This document shows, one piece after another, positions 28,868 through 37,756 of a stretch of DNA of 64,000 nucleotides. Below the pieces are notes generated by a model that saw only the letters and a program-made list of their open reading frames with translations, searched no databases and had not been told where the DNA came from. The stretch's first letter is position 1. The number at the start of each line of letters is the position of its first letter. The stretch spans positions 806,001 through 870,000 of the forward strand of contig JAITTY010000006.1 of the NCBI GenBank assembly GCA_031286695.1, given 5' to 3'. The stretch is from Sphingobacterium sp. (lineage in GTDB: Bacteria > Bacteroidota > Bacteroidia > Sphingobacteriales > Sphingobacteriaceae). The translations under genes were made by a program, and so were the position numbers.

Positions 28868-29880
28868 TACATCACTTAAAAAAGCTGTTTCTTCTGGTTG
28901 TTTTGCCGCTATTCGTTTTATTGTTCTCCTTATTGGTCGGCTCAAGTCAGAATATAGGTTTGGGTGAACTCTTTCAGCATATAGGTATGGAATTGGGGAT
29001 TTATAAAGGGACGAATGCAGCTGTACTTATTGGGAATATGGATACCATATTATGGCAAGTACGTTTGCCGCGGATTTTGTTAACTTTTATGGTCGGGGCA
29101 GCACTATCTTCCTCAGGTGGAGTTTTACAGGCTATTTTTAGAAACCCTATCGTCGACCCTTTCACGTTGGGTATTTCTTCGGGGTCAGCTTTTGGCGCTG
29201 CATTGGCTATGTTGTTTCCACTATTGTCGGTCAATCTATCCGCATTTTTGTTTGGTGTATGTGCAGTAGGTCTGACCTATTTCGTGTCGAATGCGGGTTT
29301 AAAAACATCGATTATAGGAATGGTTTTGGCTGGAATGGTTATTTCAGGTGTATTTACGGCTATGTTAACGCTGCTACAATACATCAGCGATCCCTATAAA
29401 CTGCAGGCTATTGTACAATGGACAATGGGAAACCTTCATACGGCTTCATGGTCTAAAGTACAACATGCTTTTCTGCCAATAACGATTGGATTGTCGATTC
29501 TTATCCTGTTGCGCTGGAAACTAAATCTTCTTGCTTTGGGCGATCAGGAAGCCATTGCTGTCGGCGTTAATCCGAAACTATTGAAATTGGTATTAATTGC
29601 TGTTGCGACCATGATTACGGCCTCAGCTGTAGCAGCCGTAGGGGTTATTAGTTTGTTCGGATTAATTGTACCACATATAAGCCGTATGATCTTTGGTCCC
29701 AATAACAATATCGTCGTATGGGCTAATATCAGTATCGGCGGTACATTTCTTTTGCTTATCGATGACTTTTCTAGAGCAGTTATGCCATTTGAAATTCCGA
29801 TAGGTGTATTTACCATGATTATAGGTGCTCCTTTATTTATTTACCTGATGCGCCGTAATGAAATTAACTGGAATTCATGA
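28864..29880 (+). CDS. FecCD/BtuC-family ABC transporter permease
   Basis: This 338-residue polytopic protein has about ten membrane segments. It carries W-Q-V-R-L-P-R-I-L, the G-A-A-L-S-S-S-G-G-V-L-Q-A-I-F-R-N-P signature, and G-L-I-V-P-H-I-S-R-M, which are hallmarks of FecCD/BtuC permeases. It overlaps the upstream binding-protein gene and the downstream ATPase gene by ATGA. It forms the inner-membrane channel for the substrate bound by the lipoprotein; the nickel assignment comes from the flanking chaperone and urease genes. Confidence 0.92.
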   Translation: MIHHLKKLFLLVVLPLFVLLFSLLVGSSQNIGLGELFQHIGMELGIYKGTNAAVLIGNMDTILWQVRLPRILLTFMVGAALSSSGGVLQAIFRNPIVDPFTLGISSGSAFGAALAMLFPLLSVNLSAFLFGVCAVGLTYFVSNAGLKTSIIGMVLAGMVISGVFTAMLTLLQYISDPYKLQAIVQWTMGNLHTASWSKVQHAFLPITIGLSILILLRWKLNLLALGDQEAIAVGVNPKLLKLVLIAVATMITASAVAAVGVISLFGLIVPHISRMIFGPNNNIVVWANISIGGTFLLLIDDFSRAVMPFEIPIGVFTMIIGAPLFIYLMRRNEINWNS

Positions 29881-30719
29881 GTAACTCGATTCATATCAAA
29901 AATCTTTCCTTTGCTTATGGTAAAGACAGCATCCTAACAGATGTAAATATGTCATTTCCAGAGGGGAAGCTGTCTGTTATTCTCGGGCGAAATGGAAGTG
30001 GAAAATCGACCTTATTCAATATTATAGCAGGCTTAGAGAAAAAATACGAAGGCGCTGTATATATCGGCAAAACGGAACGACGGGAATGGAAAGTTGGCCA
30101 GAGCAAGGCTCTGAAATTAGGATTTTTGAACCAGTTTCATCAGACGACGTTCCCCTTTAAAGTTGTTGATGTTATTTTGACCGGTCGTGCTTCATTCTCC
30201 CGTTTTTCTCCCGGAAAGAAAGACTTCGAGGCAGTAGAACAGATCTTGGATAAATTTAACCTCACACACCTAAAAGATAAGCCTTATACCTCTTTATCTG
30301 GAGGGGAGCGACAATTGGTATTACTTTGTCGCGTGTTGGTACAGCAACCTGATATATTATTGCTTGATGAGCCTACCAATCATTTGGATCTGAAATATCA
30401 GATCGCGGTTCTGCAGACGGCCAAGGAACTGGTCAAGGAGGGGACAACCGTATTATGCGTGATGCACGATCCCAACATGGCATACCTTTTTGGTGATCAG
30501 TTTTATCTGATGAAAGATCATAGACTCGTGGATCTTGATGGTATGGAAAGGGAGGAGGTAAGAGAATTATTGGAACAGACTTATCAGCTTCCTTTGATCA
30601 GTTTGGAAAATCAGAACAAATGGATGTTTGTTCCGATGCTAAATGTAGGTTCTGCTTTTAATTCGGAGTGCGGAACAATAAATGGGACTTCGAACCAAAT
30701 TGATATGAATGCCCAATAA
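29877..30719 (+). CDS. ABC transporter ATP-binding protein (FecE/BtuD type)
   Basis: This 280-residue ATPase has Walker A G-R-N-G-S-G-K-S-T (37-45), the ABC signature L-S-G-G-E-R-Q near 140-146, Walker B I-L-L-L-D-E-P-T-N-H-L-D near 159-170, and a switch His in V-M-H-D-P-N-M-A-Y. It has a C-terminal extension of about 30 residues rich in Asn and Ser beyond the conserved core. It energises the FecCD-type permease encoded by the overlapping upstream gene. The four-gene set from 27335 to 30719 is a tight operon. Confidence 0.94.
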   Translation: MSNSIHIKNLSFAYGKDSILTDVNMSFPEGKLSVILGRNGSGKSTLFNIIAGLEKKYEGAVYIGKTERREWKVGQSKALKLGFLNQFHQTTFPFKVVDVILTGRASFSRFSPGKKDFEAVEQILDKFNLTHLKDKPYTSLSGGERQLVLLCRVLVQQPDILLLDEPTNHLDLKYQIAVLQTAKELVKEGTTVLCVMHDPNMAYLFGDQFYLMKDHRLVDLDGMEREEVRELLEQTYQLPLISLENQNKWMFVPMLNVGSAFNSECGTINGTSNQIDMNAQ

Positions 30720-30823
30720 AGGAGTCGCTATGTGCTTCAGAAAGAGTCATTATGAAAAAGTAGTGATTTTCAAATTGGGCGCTCACTAGACTACACTATT
30801 ATTAAGATAATAAATATAACAAT

Positions 30824-31417
30824 ATGAATAGCATCAAAGATCGTGGCAATATGTGGGTTGATGAAAAAGGATCTAACAAGCAATTTCTTTCCGTTCATCC
30901 TCATTTAAATAACATCAGTATATCTCGTGTAGGTGAGGAGGATATTGATGTGATATTACCATATGTCATTGAATTTCGGAGAAAGCTGTTTCCGATGTTG
31001 GATGCGAATAAAATTCCGAAAGATCTGCTTGCTTTCTCAGCAGTGTATCTGAGCTCGGAGGCTGGAGCATTTTTGCAGGCCAGAGATCATCAGGGGAAAT
31101 TGATTGGGGTAATTGGTATGCTTGCCTACGATTATCGCTTTCCCTATCTGAATATAGATAAACGGAAAACAGTAGAGGTTGCCCGGCTTTTTGTGGAGCC
31201 AGCTTATCGCAGGTCGGGATTGGGAACAGCGCTGTTTCTGCATTTGACGCAGGTAGCAAAAGAAAAGGGGATTGAGCGGCTTTATCTACATACACATCCC
31301 TTTCTAACAGGCGCGTACGAGTTTTGGAATAAGCTGGGATTTCAGTTGAAGGATATTCGTGACGAATCGAATTTCCCGACAATACATATGGAATTATTCG
31401 TCGATCAAATCGCTTAA
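30824..31417 (+). CDS. GNAT-family N-acetyltransferase
   Basis: This 197-residue protein has the GNAT acetyl-CoA binding motif V-A-R-L-F-V-E-P-A-Y-R-R-S-G-L-G-T-A-L (about 117-135) and a late Y-E-F-W-N-K-L-G-F. The N-terminal 40 residues are extra. It sits between the importer ATPase gene (104 bp upstream) and the TonB receptor gene (41 bp downstream). That location would suit an enzyme modifying or making a metal-chelating small molecule, but also an unrelated acetylation. The substrate is unknown. Confidence 0.8.
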   Translation: MNSIKDRGNMWVDEKGSNKQFLSVHPHLNNISISRVGEEDIDVILPYVIEFRRKLFPMLDANKIPKDLLAFSAVYLSSEAGAFLQARDHQGKLIGVIGMLAYDYRFPYLNIDKRKTVEVARLFVEPAYRRSGLGTALFLHLTQVAKEKGIERLYLHTHPFLTGAYEFWNKLGFQLKDIRDESNFPTIHMELFVDQIA

Positions 31418-31458
31418 CCATTGAAAAGGTTAAGCCAAAAAAAATATAAATTATTCGA

Positions 31459-33897
31459 ATGAACAACATGATGAAGGCGCTAGCTTTCGCTTTACTGGCG
31501 AGTGCTTCTGTATCGGAAGCCGTTTATGCACAACAAGGTGTAGTCATCTTTGGAAAAATACAGGATGAGAATGGTGACCCCATCTCTGGTGTAACACTGA
31601 CCTTAACAAATGGACAACAGCAGACAAGTTCAAATAATCAAGGTGAGTTTAGTTTTGCTGGGATCAGCAGCTTTCCCGTACAGTTAAGAGCAGAAGCAAT
31701 TGGGTATAAGTCTGTATTGCTAGATTTGAACGCCGTCAACTGGAACGCAAAAAAAGGTGTTAGAATAGGTATGGTAGTCGGCGACAATACCTTGGATGAG
31801 GTGTTGGTGACGGGCAGACGCAACAATTCATACCTGACAAACAATATGGAGCTGGGCGGCAAATTTGCTGGAAAATTAAAAGATCTACCACAATCTGTAG
31901 CTGTTTTGAGCAAGGAATTTATTGAGGATAAACAGGCTTTTACAACTGGGGCACTCATACAGGATTTGGCTGGAGTGACAGAGGCATCTTCCTATGATGA
32001 TGTGGTCATTCGTGGTTTTAAAAGCGGCTATGAAACAGGTGTCCGGCTTGTCAATGGTTTGCGCTCGGGGTATGGTTATGGTAATAGTTATTATAATTCG
32101 CCCTTGACAATCAACCTTGAAAACATTGAGGTACTAAAGGGGCCAGGGGCTTCATTGTTTGGTGATATTGTACCTGGTGGTACAATTAACATGACGACGA
32201 AGAAACCTTTAGAAGATTTTAAGGGTTATTTGAGTTTTGCAGGTGGTAGTTTTGAAACGATGCGAACCACGTTGGATCTTGGTGGACCATTGGATAGTGC
32301 TAAACGGATATTGTATCGTTTTAATGCAGGATATGAAGATACAAAGACTTTCCGCGATGTAAATCGGCAGAAACGAATTATGGTTGCTCCTTCATTTACT
32401 TTCAAACCGGCAGAAGGAACAATAGTTGATATTGATATGGTATATAATCAGTTCAATGGTTATCTTGATCGGGGGATGGGGATTAAAGAGAATAATTTTT
32501 ACGCTTTGCCGAGATCATTTACCTTGAGTCAGCCGTCAGATTTTTATAATTCCAAAACTTTTTCGTTAAGTGGCCGACTGTCTCAGCGTTTGGCAGAACA
32601 TGTTAGTTTGAATCTGAGCTATATGAAATCCATCTATCAGGAGGATGTCAATGAACATCGGACAATGAACACCTTTGCTGATGCGCCACATAATACCATT
32701 ATGAATATGCGTTTTTTTGATCGTCATGGACGTGACTATACGGATAACGTTGTCGGTTATGTGAAATGGGATCTTTTGGGCGATAGAGTCGATCATCATT
32801 TGGTTGCAGGAGTTGATTTTGCCCAGTATCGGGGCGACAAAGAAAATCAATTGCGGGAGGCGCGGCAGCAAACTGTAGATGGTAAAGTCGTCCCGTTGAC
32901 TTTTGATTTGAACAATCCCACTTATACCACTCATGATCTAACTAATTATGTATGGCGTACGGGAGTCGCTTATCCATTTTTGAGCCCCTACAAAACAACG
33001 GGTAAATATATACAGGATCAAATCAGCATTGACGACCGTCTGAAACTCATCGTTGGCTTGCGTCATGAACACTATTCTTCTGAAACTATTGATGGACAGA
33101 ATCGTTTTCATGCCACACAAAATGCCTTATTACCTCGCTTTGGTGTGACCTATGGAATCAATAAGCAGATTAACTATTTTGCAAGTTATTCACAGGGATT
33201 TGTACCTGTGGGCGCCAATTTTATTCAGAATTATAAAGACTACGGAGCCGATAAGCCATTTGATGCAGAGCGGAGTTTTCAGGTAGAAACAGGGGTGAAA
33301 ACAGGCTTCTTTAAAGAACAATTACAGGTGGATCTCTCCTTGTTCCGAATTGAACGACGGAATATGCTCATTGCAACTGGAACAATCAATGATTCAGGAT
33401 TGCCAGAATATAGACAATCTGGCAAAGCACTATCACAAGGCGTTGAGCTAGATGTTCGTGGACAGCTAACGCGGGAGTTTCAGGTCATGGCCAATTATAC
33501 CTATAATGATACGGAGGTAAAATCGTCCTCTATTCCTTCGGAAGTCGGACAGTCGCTGCCGGGAGCACCCAAAAATATGGCCAGTGCCTGGTTAAAATAT
33601 GTGTTTTCAACAAGCAGCTTAAAAGGCTTGGGTTTTGGAGCCGGTGTTTATTATGTAGACCGTAAACGGATGGATAACAGTATCGGAAAGGATAGTGATG
33701 GGAATGCACTCTGGGGACAATGGCCTTCTTATACAACTGTAAATGCAGCGGCATATTATCACGTAGGAGCAATGAAAATTGCTATGAATCTGAACAACGT
33801 ATTCGATAAATACTACTTTTTAGGTGGTTTTGACTACACCAGAGCATTTGCTGGTGCTCCGCGAAACATCATGGTATCAGTTGGTTACTCTTTTTGA
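31459..33897 (+). CDS. TonB-dependent receptor (siderophore/metallophore type) with carboxypeptidase-regulatory-like domain
   Basis: This 812-residue outer-membrane receptor has a signal peptide (1-25). A CarboxypepD_reg-like domain (about 29-108) is followed by a TonB box D-E-V-L-V-T-G (113-119), a plug (K-D-L-P-Q-S-V-A-V-L, V-I-R-G-F, E-V-L-K-G-P-G-A-S-L-F-G) and a 22-strand barrel ending in V-G-Y-S-F. The plug motifs fit the TonB-siderophore-receptor class. Embedded between a metal importer and urease genes, it most likely imports nickel or a nickel chelate, as FrpB4 does in Helicobacter. An iron-siderophore role cannot be excluded. Confidence 0.88.
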   Translation: MNNMMKALAFALLASASVSEAVYAQQGVVIFGKIQDENGDPISGVTLTLTNGQQQTSSNNQGEFSFAGISSFPVQLRAEAIGYKSVLLDLNAVNWNAKKGVRIGMVVGDNTLDEVLVTGRRNNSYLTNNMELGGKFAGKLKDLPQSVAVLSKEFIEDKQAFTTGALIQDLAGVTEASSYDDVVIRGFKSGYETGVRLVNGLRSGYGYGNSYYNSPLTINLENIEVLKGPGASLFGDIVPGGTINMTTKKPLEDFKGYLSFAGGSFETMRTTLDLGGPLDSAKRILYRFNAGYEDTKTFRDVNRQKRIMVAPSFTFKPAEGTIVDIDMVYNQFNGYLDRGMGIKENNFYALPRSFTLSQPSDFYNSKTFSLSGRLSQRLAEHVSLNLSYMKSIYQEDVNEHRTMNTFADAPHNTIMNMRFFDRHGRDYTDNVVGYVKWDLLGDRVDHHLVAGVDFAQYRGDKENQLREARQQTVDGKVVPLTFDLNNPTYTTHDLTNYVWRTGVAYPFLSPYKTTGKYIQDQISIDDRLKLIVGLRHEHYSSETIDGQNRFHATQNALLPRFGVTYGINKQINYFASYSQGFVPVGANFIQNYKDYGADKPFDAERSFQVETGVKTGFFKEQLQVDLSLFRIERRNMLIATGTINDSGLPEYRQSGKALSQGVELDVRGQLTREFQVMANYTYNDTEVKSSSIPSEVGQSLPGAPKNMASAWLKYVFSTSSLKGLGFGAGVYYVDRKRMDNSIGKDSDGNALWGQWPSYTTVNAAAYYHVGAMKIAMNLNNVFDKYYFLGGFDYTRAFAGAPRNIMVSVGYSF

Positions 33898-33923
33898 TCC
33901 TGAAAATAGCACTTCAGAAACAC

Positions 33924-33991
33924 AAAGCGGGCTTTTTCAACAAATTTGGACTATTTAATTCAAGATTTGTGCTAGTCAGATAGCCCGCTTT
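33924..33991. other. Inverted repeat enclosing the second 18-bp element
   Basis: AAAGCGGGCT (33924-33933) and AGCCCGCTTT (33982-33991) form a perfect 10-bp inverted repeat with a 48-nt loop, downstream of the TonB receptor. The loop contains copy 2 of the 18-bp repeat. It may terminate the receptor transcript, although the loop is unusually long and no T-run follows. Confidence 0.45.
33957..33974 (+). repeat. 18-bp exact repeat, copy 2 (candidate regulatory element)
   Basis: AATTCAAGATTTGTGCTA is identical to 25521-25538, and TTTG again lies 13 bp before AAGATTTG. It precedes the small exported-protein gene at 34024 that opens the urease block. No third copy was noticed, but that was an eye scan only. 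Confidence 0.5.
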
Positions 33992-34023
33992 GGTTGTAAA
34001 TTTGAATAACAAATAATAGAATT

Positions 34024-34434
34024 GTGAACACAAGAATGAGGGTTGTTTTAGTCTTTTTAGTTTTCCTTTTGAGCACCTTGCTCATGAAGGGAATGGCTAT
34101 GCCTACGCATTCGAGTGCACTAAATCCGATTGTTAGTTTAAGGTTGTCTTCTACCTTTCCTACTCAGGTGGAAAAGGATTCAAGGCCGTCTGAACGAGAA
34201 AATTTGATCGCTGCGGTTAAAGATCATGATCTCTATGATGTCACCGAACAGATCGATTTAAAAGATGAATGGAGCAAGCTGCTCTTTTGGGGAGTTCTTT
34301 CTATTTGTCTTTTTGTATTCTGTTATCCTGTATGTCTCAAAATTCAGAATAATAGAAAACCTTACATGGATCGCTTGATCCTACCCCCAAAATATATTCT
34401 TTTCCAAAGTCTAAAAATTCCATTTCTGGGATAA
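34024..34434 (+). CDS. Small membrane/exported protein upstream of ureA
   Basis: This protein has 136 residues from GTG 34024, or 132 from ATG 34036. It has an N-terminal hydrophobic segment and a second one at about 88-108 (L-L-F-W-G-V-L-S-I-C-L-F-V-F-C), then a basic tail P-P-K-Y-I-L-F-Q-S-L-K-I-P-F-L-G. The tail resembles that of the protein encoded at 25613. No family was recognised. It lies 160 bp before ureA. The shared upstream repeat and the similar tail suggest a pair of related accessory proteins for nickel or urea metabolism, which is inference. Confidence 0.55.
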   Translation: MNTRMRVVLVFLVFLLSTLLMKGMAMPTHSSALNPIVSLRLSSTFPTQVEKDSRPSERENLIAAVKDHDLYDVTEQIDLKDEWSKLLFWGVLSICLFVFCYPVCLKIQNNRKPYMDRLILPPKYILFQSLKIPFLG

Positions 34435-34462
34435 AAAACTCCATTTCTTACGATGCTGAGCA

Positions 34463-34492
34463 TTGGCTCGCTATGCGATCCGCATAGGCTAA
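34463..34492 (+). promoter_or_regulatory. Leader hairpin upstream of ureA
   Basis: CTATGCG-ATC-CGCATAG (34471-34487) is a perfect 7-bp stem with a 3-nt loop. It is extended by TTGGC/GCTAA (one wobble) across a 3-nt bulge. It lies 103 bp before the ureA start and lacks a T-run, so it may be an RNA control element or stability structure. Confidence 0.35.
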
Positions 34493-34594
34493 GTGTGTCA
34501 TTTTGATCACGATTTTGAACGATTTTTTTAGGTCGTGTGGCATCGCTATGACTTGTTTTTTAATTGAATTAACAACAATTTAAATAATATTTAT

Positions 34595-34897
34595 ATGCAT
34601 TTATTACCTAGAGAGACAGAGAAGCTATTGCTTCATCTTGCCGGCGAACTAGCAAAAAAACGTAAAGCTAGAGGATTAAAATTAAACTATCCGGAATCTA
34701 TTGCATTGATTAGCAGTGAACTTTTGGAAGCTGCTCGTGACGGACGTACTGTTGCTGACTTAATGCAGTATGGTGCGACGTTGTTGACACGTGAAGATGT
34801 GATGGAAGGCATACCTGAAATGATTCACGACGTACAGATTGAAGCTACATTTCCAGATGGTACAAAACTGGTTACTGTTCATAACCCGATTCGCTAA
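34595..34897 (+). CDS. ureA: Urease subunit gamma UreA
   Basis: This 100-residue protein matches the usual length of the separate gamma subunit. It begins [11 protein letters not shown] and contains [16 protein letters not shown] and a C-terminal [11 protein letters not shown]. It packs around UreC in the (alpha-beta-gamma)3 enzyme that splits urea into ammonia and carbamate in the cytosol. The beta subunit gene follows after 18 bp; gamma and beta are not fused as they are in Helicobacter. Confidence 0.97.
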   Translation: MHLLPRETEKLLLHLAGELAKKRKARGLKLNYPESIALISSELLEAARDGRTVADLMQYGATLLTREDVMEGIPEMIHDVQIEATFPDGTKLVTVHNPIR

Positions 34898-34915
34898 TTG
34901 TTAAAAATATAATCT

Positions 34916-35290
34916 ATGATCCCAGGAGAATTTTTTATTGCAGATGGCTATGTGATCTGCAATGAAGGTAGAGAAGTAACAACCATCACCGTGACGAATA
35001 CAGGTGATAGACCAATTCAGGTAGGTTCACATTTTCACTTCTTTGAGGTGAACAAAATGATGGAATTTGATCGTGAGAAAGCTTTTGGCAAGCGATTGAA
35101 TATTATTGCCAGTACTGCTGTGCGTTTTGAACCAGGCGAATCAAAAGAAGTAGAATTAGTTCCTTATGCAGGAGCGAGAAAAATCTATGGACACAATGAT
35201 TTGGCCAATGGAGACACCGAAACCGAAGTTGCGAAAGCAAATGCAATGAAAAAAGTAAAAGAACAAGGCTTTAAAAACAAAGTATCATGA
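34916..35290 (+). CDS. ureB: Urease subunit beta UreB
   Basis: This 124-residue protein begins M-I-P-G-E-F and contains the family segment [21 protein letters not shown] and G-K-R-L-N-I. It covers the alpha-subunit active site in the trimeric enzyme. The C-terminus is about 20 residues longer than the minimal beta subunit, ending in a Lys-rich stretch. Its stop overlaps the ureC start by ATGA. Confidence 0.97.
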   Translation: MIPGEFFIADGYVICNEGREVTTITVTNTGDRPIQVGSHFHFFEVNKMMEFDREKAFGKRLNIIASTAVRFEPGESKEVELVPYAGARKIYGHNDLANGDTETEVAKANAMKKVKEQGFKNKVS

Positions 35291-37008
35291 GTTTAAAAGT
35301 TAGCAAATTAAATTATAGCGCCATTTTTGGCCCTACAAGTGGTGATAAAATCCGTTTAGGAGATACAGATATCATTATTGAAGTTGAAAAAGACTACGCT
35401 TACTATGGCGACGAAGCTAAATTTGGTGGTGGTAAAACGGTTCGTGATGGGATGTGCCAATCTTCGGTCCATACACGGGACGAAGGTACATTGGACATGG
35501 TAATCACAGACGCTATTGTAATAGACCACTGGGGTATCGTGAAAGGTGATATCGGTATTAAGGATGGTAAAATTGTTGGTGTTGGTCGTGCTGGAAATCC
35601 AGATACCATGGATAATATTACCCCAAACATGATTATCGGTGCTTCTACTGAGGTACATGGTGGATCAGGGTATATCCTAACTCCAGGTGGTATTGATACT
35701 CATATTCACTATATCAGCCCAACACAAGTTGAAACGGCCTTGTATAGTGGTATTACAACAATGATTGGTGGTGGTACAGGTCCTGCAGATGGAACAAATG
35801 CAACGACAGTAACACCAGGTAAATGGAATTTACGCCGCATGTTACAAGCTGTTGAAGATCTTCCAATGAACTTCGGTTTCTTTGGTAAAGGAAACGTCGG
35901 TACGGAACAACCTATTGTTGAACAAATTGAAGCCGGCGCCTTAGGTGTTAAAATCCACGAAGATTGGGGGGCTACTCCAGCAACAATCGACAGAGCGTTG
36001 ACTGTTGCAGATCAATATGATGTGCAGGTTGCCATCCATACAGATACGCTGAATGAAGCGGGCTTCTTGGAAGACACAATCCAGGCAATCAACGGACGTG
36101 TCATCCATACATTCCATACAGAGGGTGCTGGTGGTGGTCACGCTCCGGATATCATCAAATCTGCGATGTATCCAAATGTATTACCAGCATCGACAAATCC
36201 AACACGTCCATTCACAAAAAATACAATTGACGAACACTTGGATATGCTGATGGTTTGTCACCACTTGAGTAAAGAAATTCCGGAAGACGTCGCTTTTGCT
36301 GACTCGCGTATTCGTCCAGAAACGATTGCTGCTGAGGATGTATTACAAGATCGCGGTGTATTCAGTATCATGAGCTCGGATTCTCAAGCAATGGGACGTG
36401 TAGGTGAAGTAATCACACGTACATGGCAGACTGCAGACAAGATGAAGAAACAAATAGGTCCATTGCCTGAAGATGAAGGTAAGGACAACGATAATTTCCG
36501 TGCACGCCGCTATGTAGCGAAATATACCATCAATCCAGCTATCGCCCACGGTATTTCGAAGTATGTTGGTTCAATTGAGCCTGGTAAAATTGCCGATATG
36601 GTGATCTGGCGTCCTGCTTTATTTGGCGCAAAACCAGAAATGATTATTAAGGGCGGGATGATTATCGCTTCAAAAATGGGGGATGCAAATGCCTCTATTC
36701 CTACACCGCAGCCAATCATCTTAAGAACAATGTTCGGTGGTTTAGGTAAAGCTGTTCACCAAACTTGTTTTGACTTTGTCTCTAAAATTTCATTGGAAAA
36801 GGGAATTAAGGAAGAATATAAACTGGAAAGAACTTTACTTGCCGTAGAAAATTGCCGAAATATCTCCAAAAAAGATATGATCCACAATGATGCTACGCCT
36901 GAAATTATCGTTAATCCAGAGAACTATGAGGTAAGCCTTGACGGCGAGATCTTGCGGTCAAAACCTGTTGATACAGTTTCGTTGGGACAACGATACTTCT
37001 TGTTTTAA
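35287..37008 (+). CDS. ureC: Urease subunit alpha UreC (catalytic)
   Basis: This 573-residue amidohydrolase binds two nickel ions. All ligands are present: H139 and H141 (D-T-H-I-H), the carbamylated K222 (G-V-K-I-H-E-D-W-G), H251 (A-I-H-T-D), H277 (H-T-F-H-T-E-G) and D365 (S-S-D-S-Q-A-M-G). The catalytic flap His is H325 in M-V-C-H-H-L. Numbering is offset by +5 from Klebsiella UreC at every site, which argues for an intact active enzyme. Its activity depends on nickel insertion by UreE, UreF, UreG and UreD encoded downstream. Confidence 0.98.
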   Translation: MSLKVSKLNYSAIFGPTSGDKIRLGDTDIIIEVEKDYAYYGDEAKFGGGKTVRDGMCQSSVHTRDEGTLDMVITDAIVIDHWGIVKGDIGIKDGKIVGVGRAGNPDTMDNITPNMIIGASTEVHGGSGYILTPGGIDTHIHYISPTQVETALYSGITTMIGGGTGPADGTNATTVTPGKWNLRRMLQAVEDLPMNFGFFGKGNVGTEQPIVEQIEAGALGVKIHEDWGATPATIDRALTVADQYDVQVAIHTDTLNEAGFLEDTIQAINGRVIHTFHTEGAGGGHAPDIIKSAMYPNVLPASTNPTRPFTKNTIDEHLDMLMVCHHLSKEIPEDVAFADSRIRPETIAAEDVLQDRGVFSIMSSDSQAMGRVGEVITRTWQTADKMKKQIGPLPEDEGKDNDNFRARRYVAKYTINPAIAHGISKYVGSIEPGKIADMVIWRPALFGAKPEMIIKGGMIIASKMGDANASIPTPQPIILRTMFGGLGKAVHQTCFDFVSKISLEKGIKEEYKLERTLLAVENCRNISKKDMIHNDATPEIIVNPENYEVSLDGEILRSKPVDTVSLGQRYFLF

Positions 37009-37025
37009 CCCTATAACTACTTTTT

Positions 37026-37052
37026 TATGGCGTGATCCTATATCACGCCATA
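37026..37052 (+). other. Strong hairpin between ureC and the outer-membrane gene
   Basis: TATGGCGTGAT (37026-37036) and ATCACGCCATA (37042-37052) form a perfect 11-bp stem with a 5-nt loop, 17 bp after the ureC stop. There is no T-run after it on the plus strand, so processing or partial attenuation is as likely as termination. Confidence 0.5.
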
Positions 37053-37165
37053 AACTATGAAAAACAATATGTTGATGAAATCATCATGGGCTTATCAAAA
37101 GCGCATAAGAGAGGGAATAATGACTGCTCATGATGTTTCATTAAGCTAAAATACGATTTACGCTA

Positions 37166-37753
37166 ATGAAAAATTTGAAGATATTTTTAGGCTGTTGTAT
37201 AGCAATGGCGTGCTTTACCATACAATCTGCCTATGCGCAAAAGGGAGGTATCATGGTTTATGGGTCACTGAATTACCACGAAACGACTGCTGGGCATCAA
37301 TTTAGTGCCGCTCCGGTGGGTGCTGCCTATTTTTTCACCGACAACATGAATGCGGGGCTAAACTATGGATTCAATTCTGCTAAAGATAAAGCACTGGATT
37401 TCACAGATCATTCGCATGAAATAGGACCTTTCTATAGTAATACTTGGCCTCTGAGTGAGCATTTCATGTTAATTGGTCAGGTTGATGTGCATTATTTGTG
37501 GGGCGATCAACATGTCGCTACCGGAGGTACTATGGTCGATGGTAAATACAATGGCTATCTATTCAGAGTGTACCCGCTTGTGGGTATCGCCTTGGGAAAA
37601 GGTTGGGCATTAAAAGCTAAAGTGGCAGAATTGTCTTATAAAAAGAGAAATAGTAAAGATGCTGCTATTCCCAATGATCACGAAGTCATTACAGGAATCA
37701 ATGGATCAACTGTAGGTTTAGGCTTGTCTAAAAATCTATTTGTTAAGAATTAA
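37166..37753 (+). CDS. Outer-membrane beta-barrel protein in the urease cluster
   Basis: This 195-residue protein has a signal peptide (1-24, ending A-Y-A-Q). The mature part alternates aromatic and polar residues in short strands (G-G-I-M-V-Y-G-S-L-N-Y, V-G-A-A-Y-F-F-T-D-N-M-N-A-G-L-N-Y-G), typical of an eight-stranded OmpW/OmpA-like barrel. It ends G-L-G-L-S-K-N-L-F-V-K-N. It lies between ureC and the second ureE with only 3 bp to the latter, so it is part of the cluster. A role in urea or nickel entry is possible; no family was assigned with certainty. Confidence 0.7.
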   Translation: MKNLKIFLGCCIAMACFTIQSAYAQKGGIMVYGSLNYHETTAGHQFSAAPVGAAYFFTDNMNAGLNYGFNSAKDKALDFTDHSHEIGPFYSNTWPLSEHFMLIGQVDVHYLWGDQHVATGGTMVDGKYNGYLFRVYPLVGIALGKGWALKAKVAELSYKKRNSKDAAIPNDHEVITGINGSTVGLGLSKNLFVKN

Positions 37754-37756
37754 AAA

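Noticed and set aside
30966..31469. 167-residue minus-strand open frame
   Set aside because: Antisense to the GNAT gene, which carries a clear acetyl-CoA motif.
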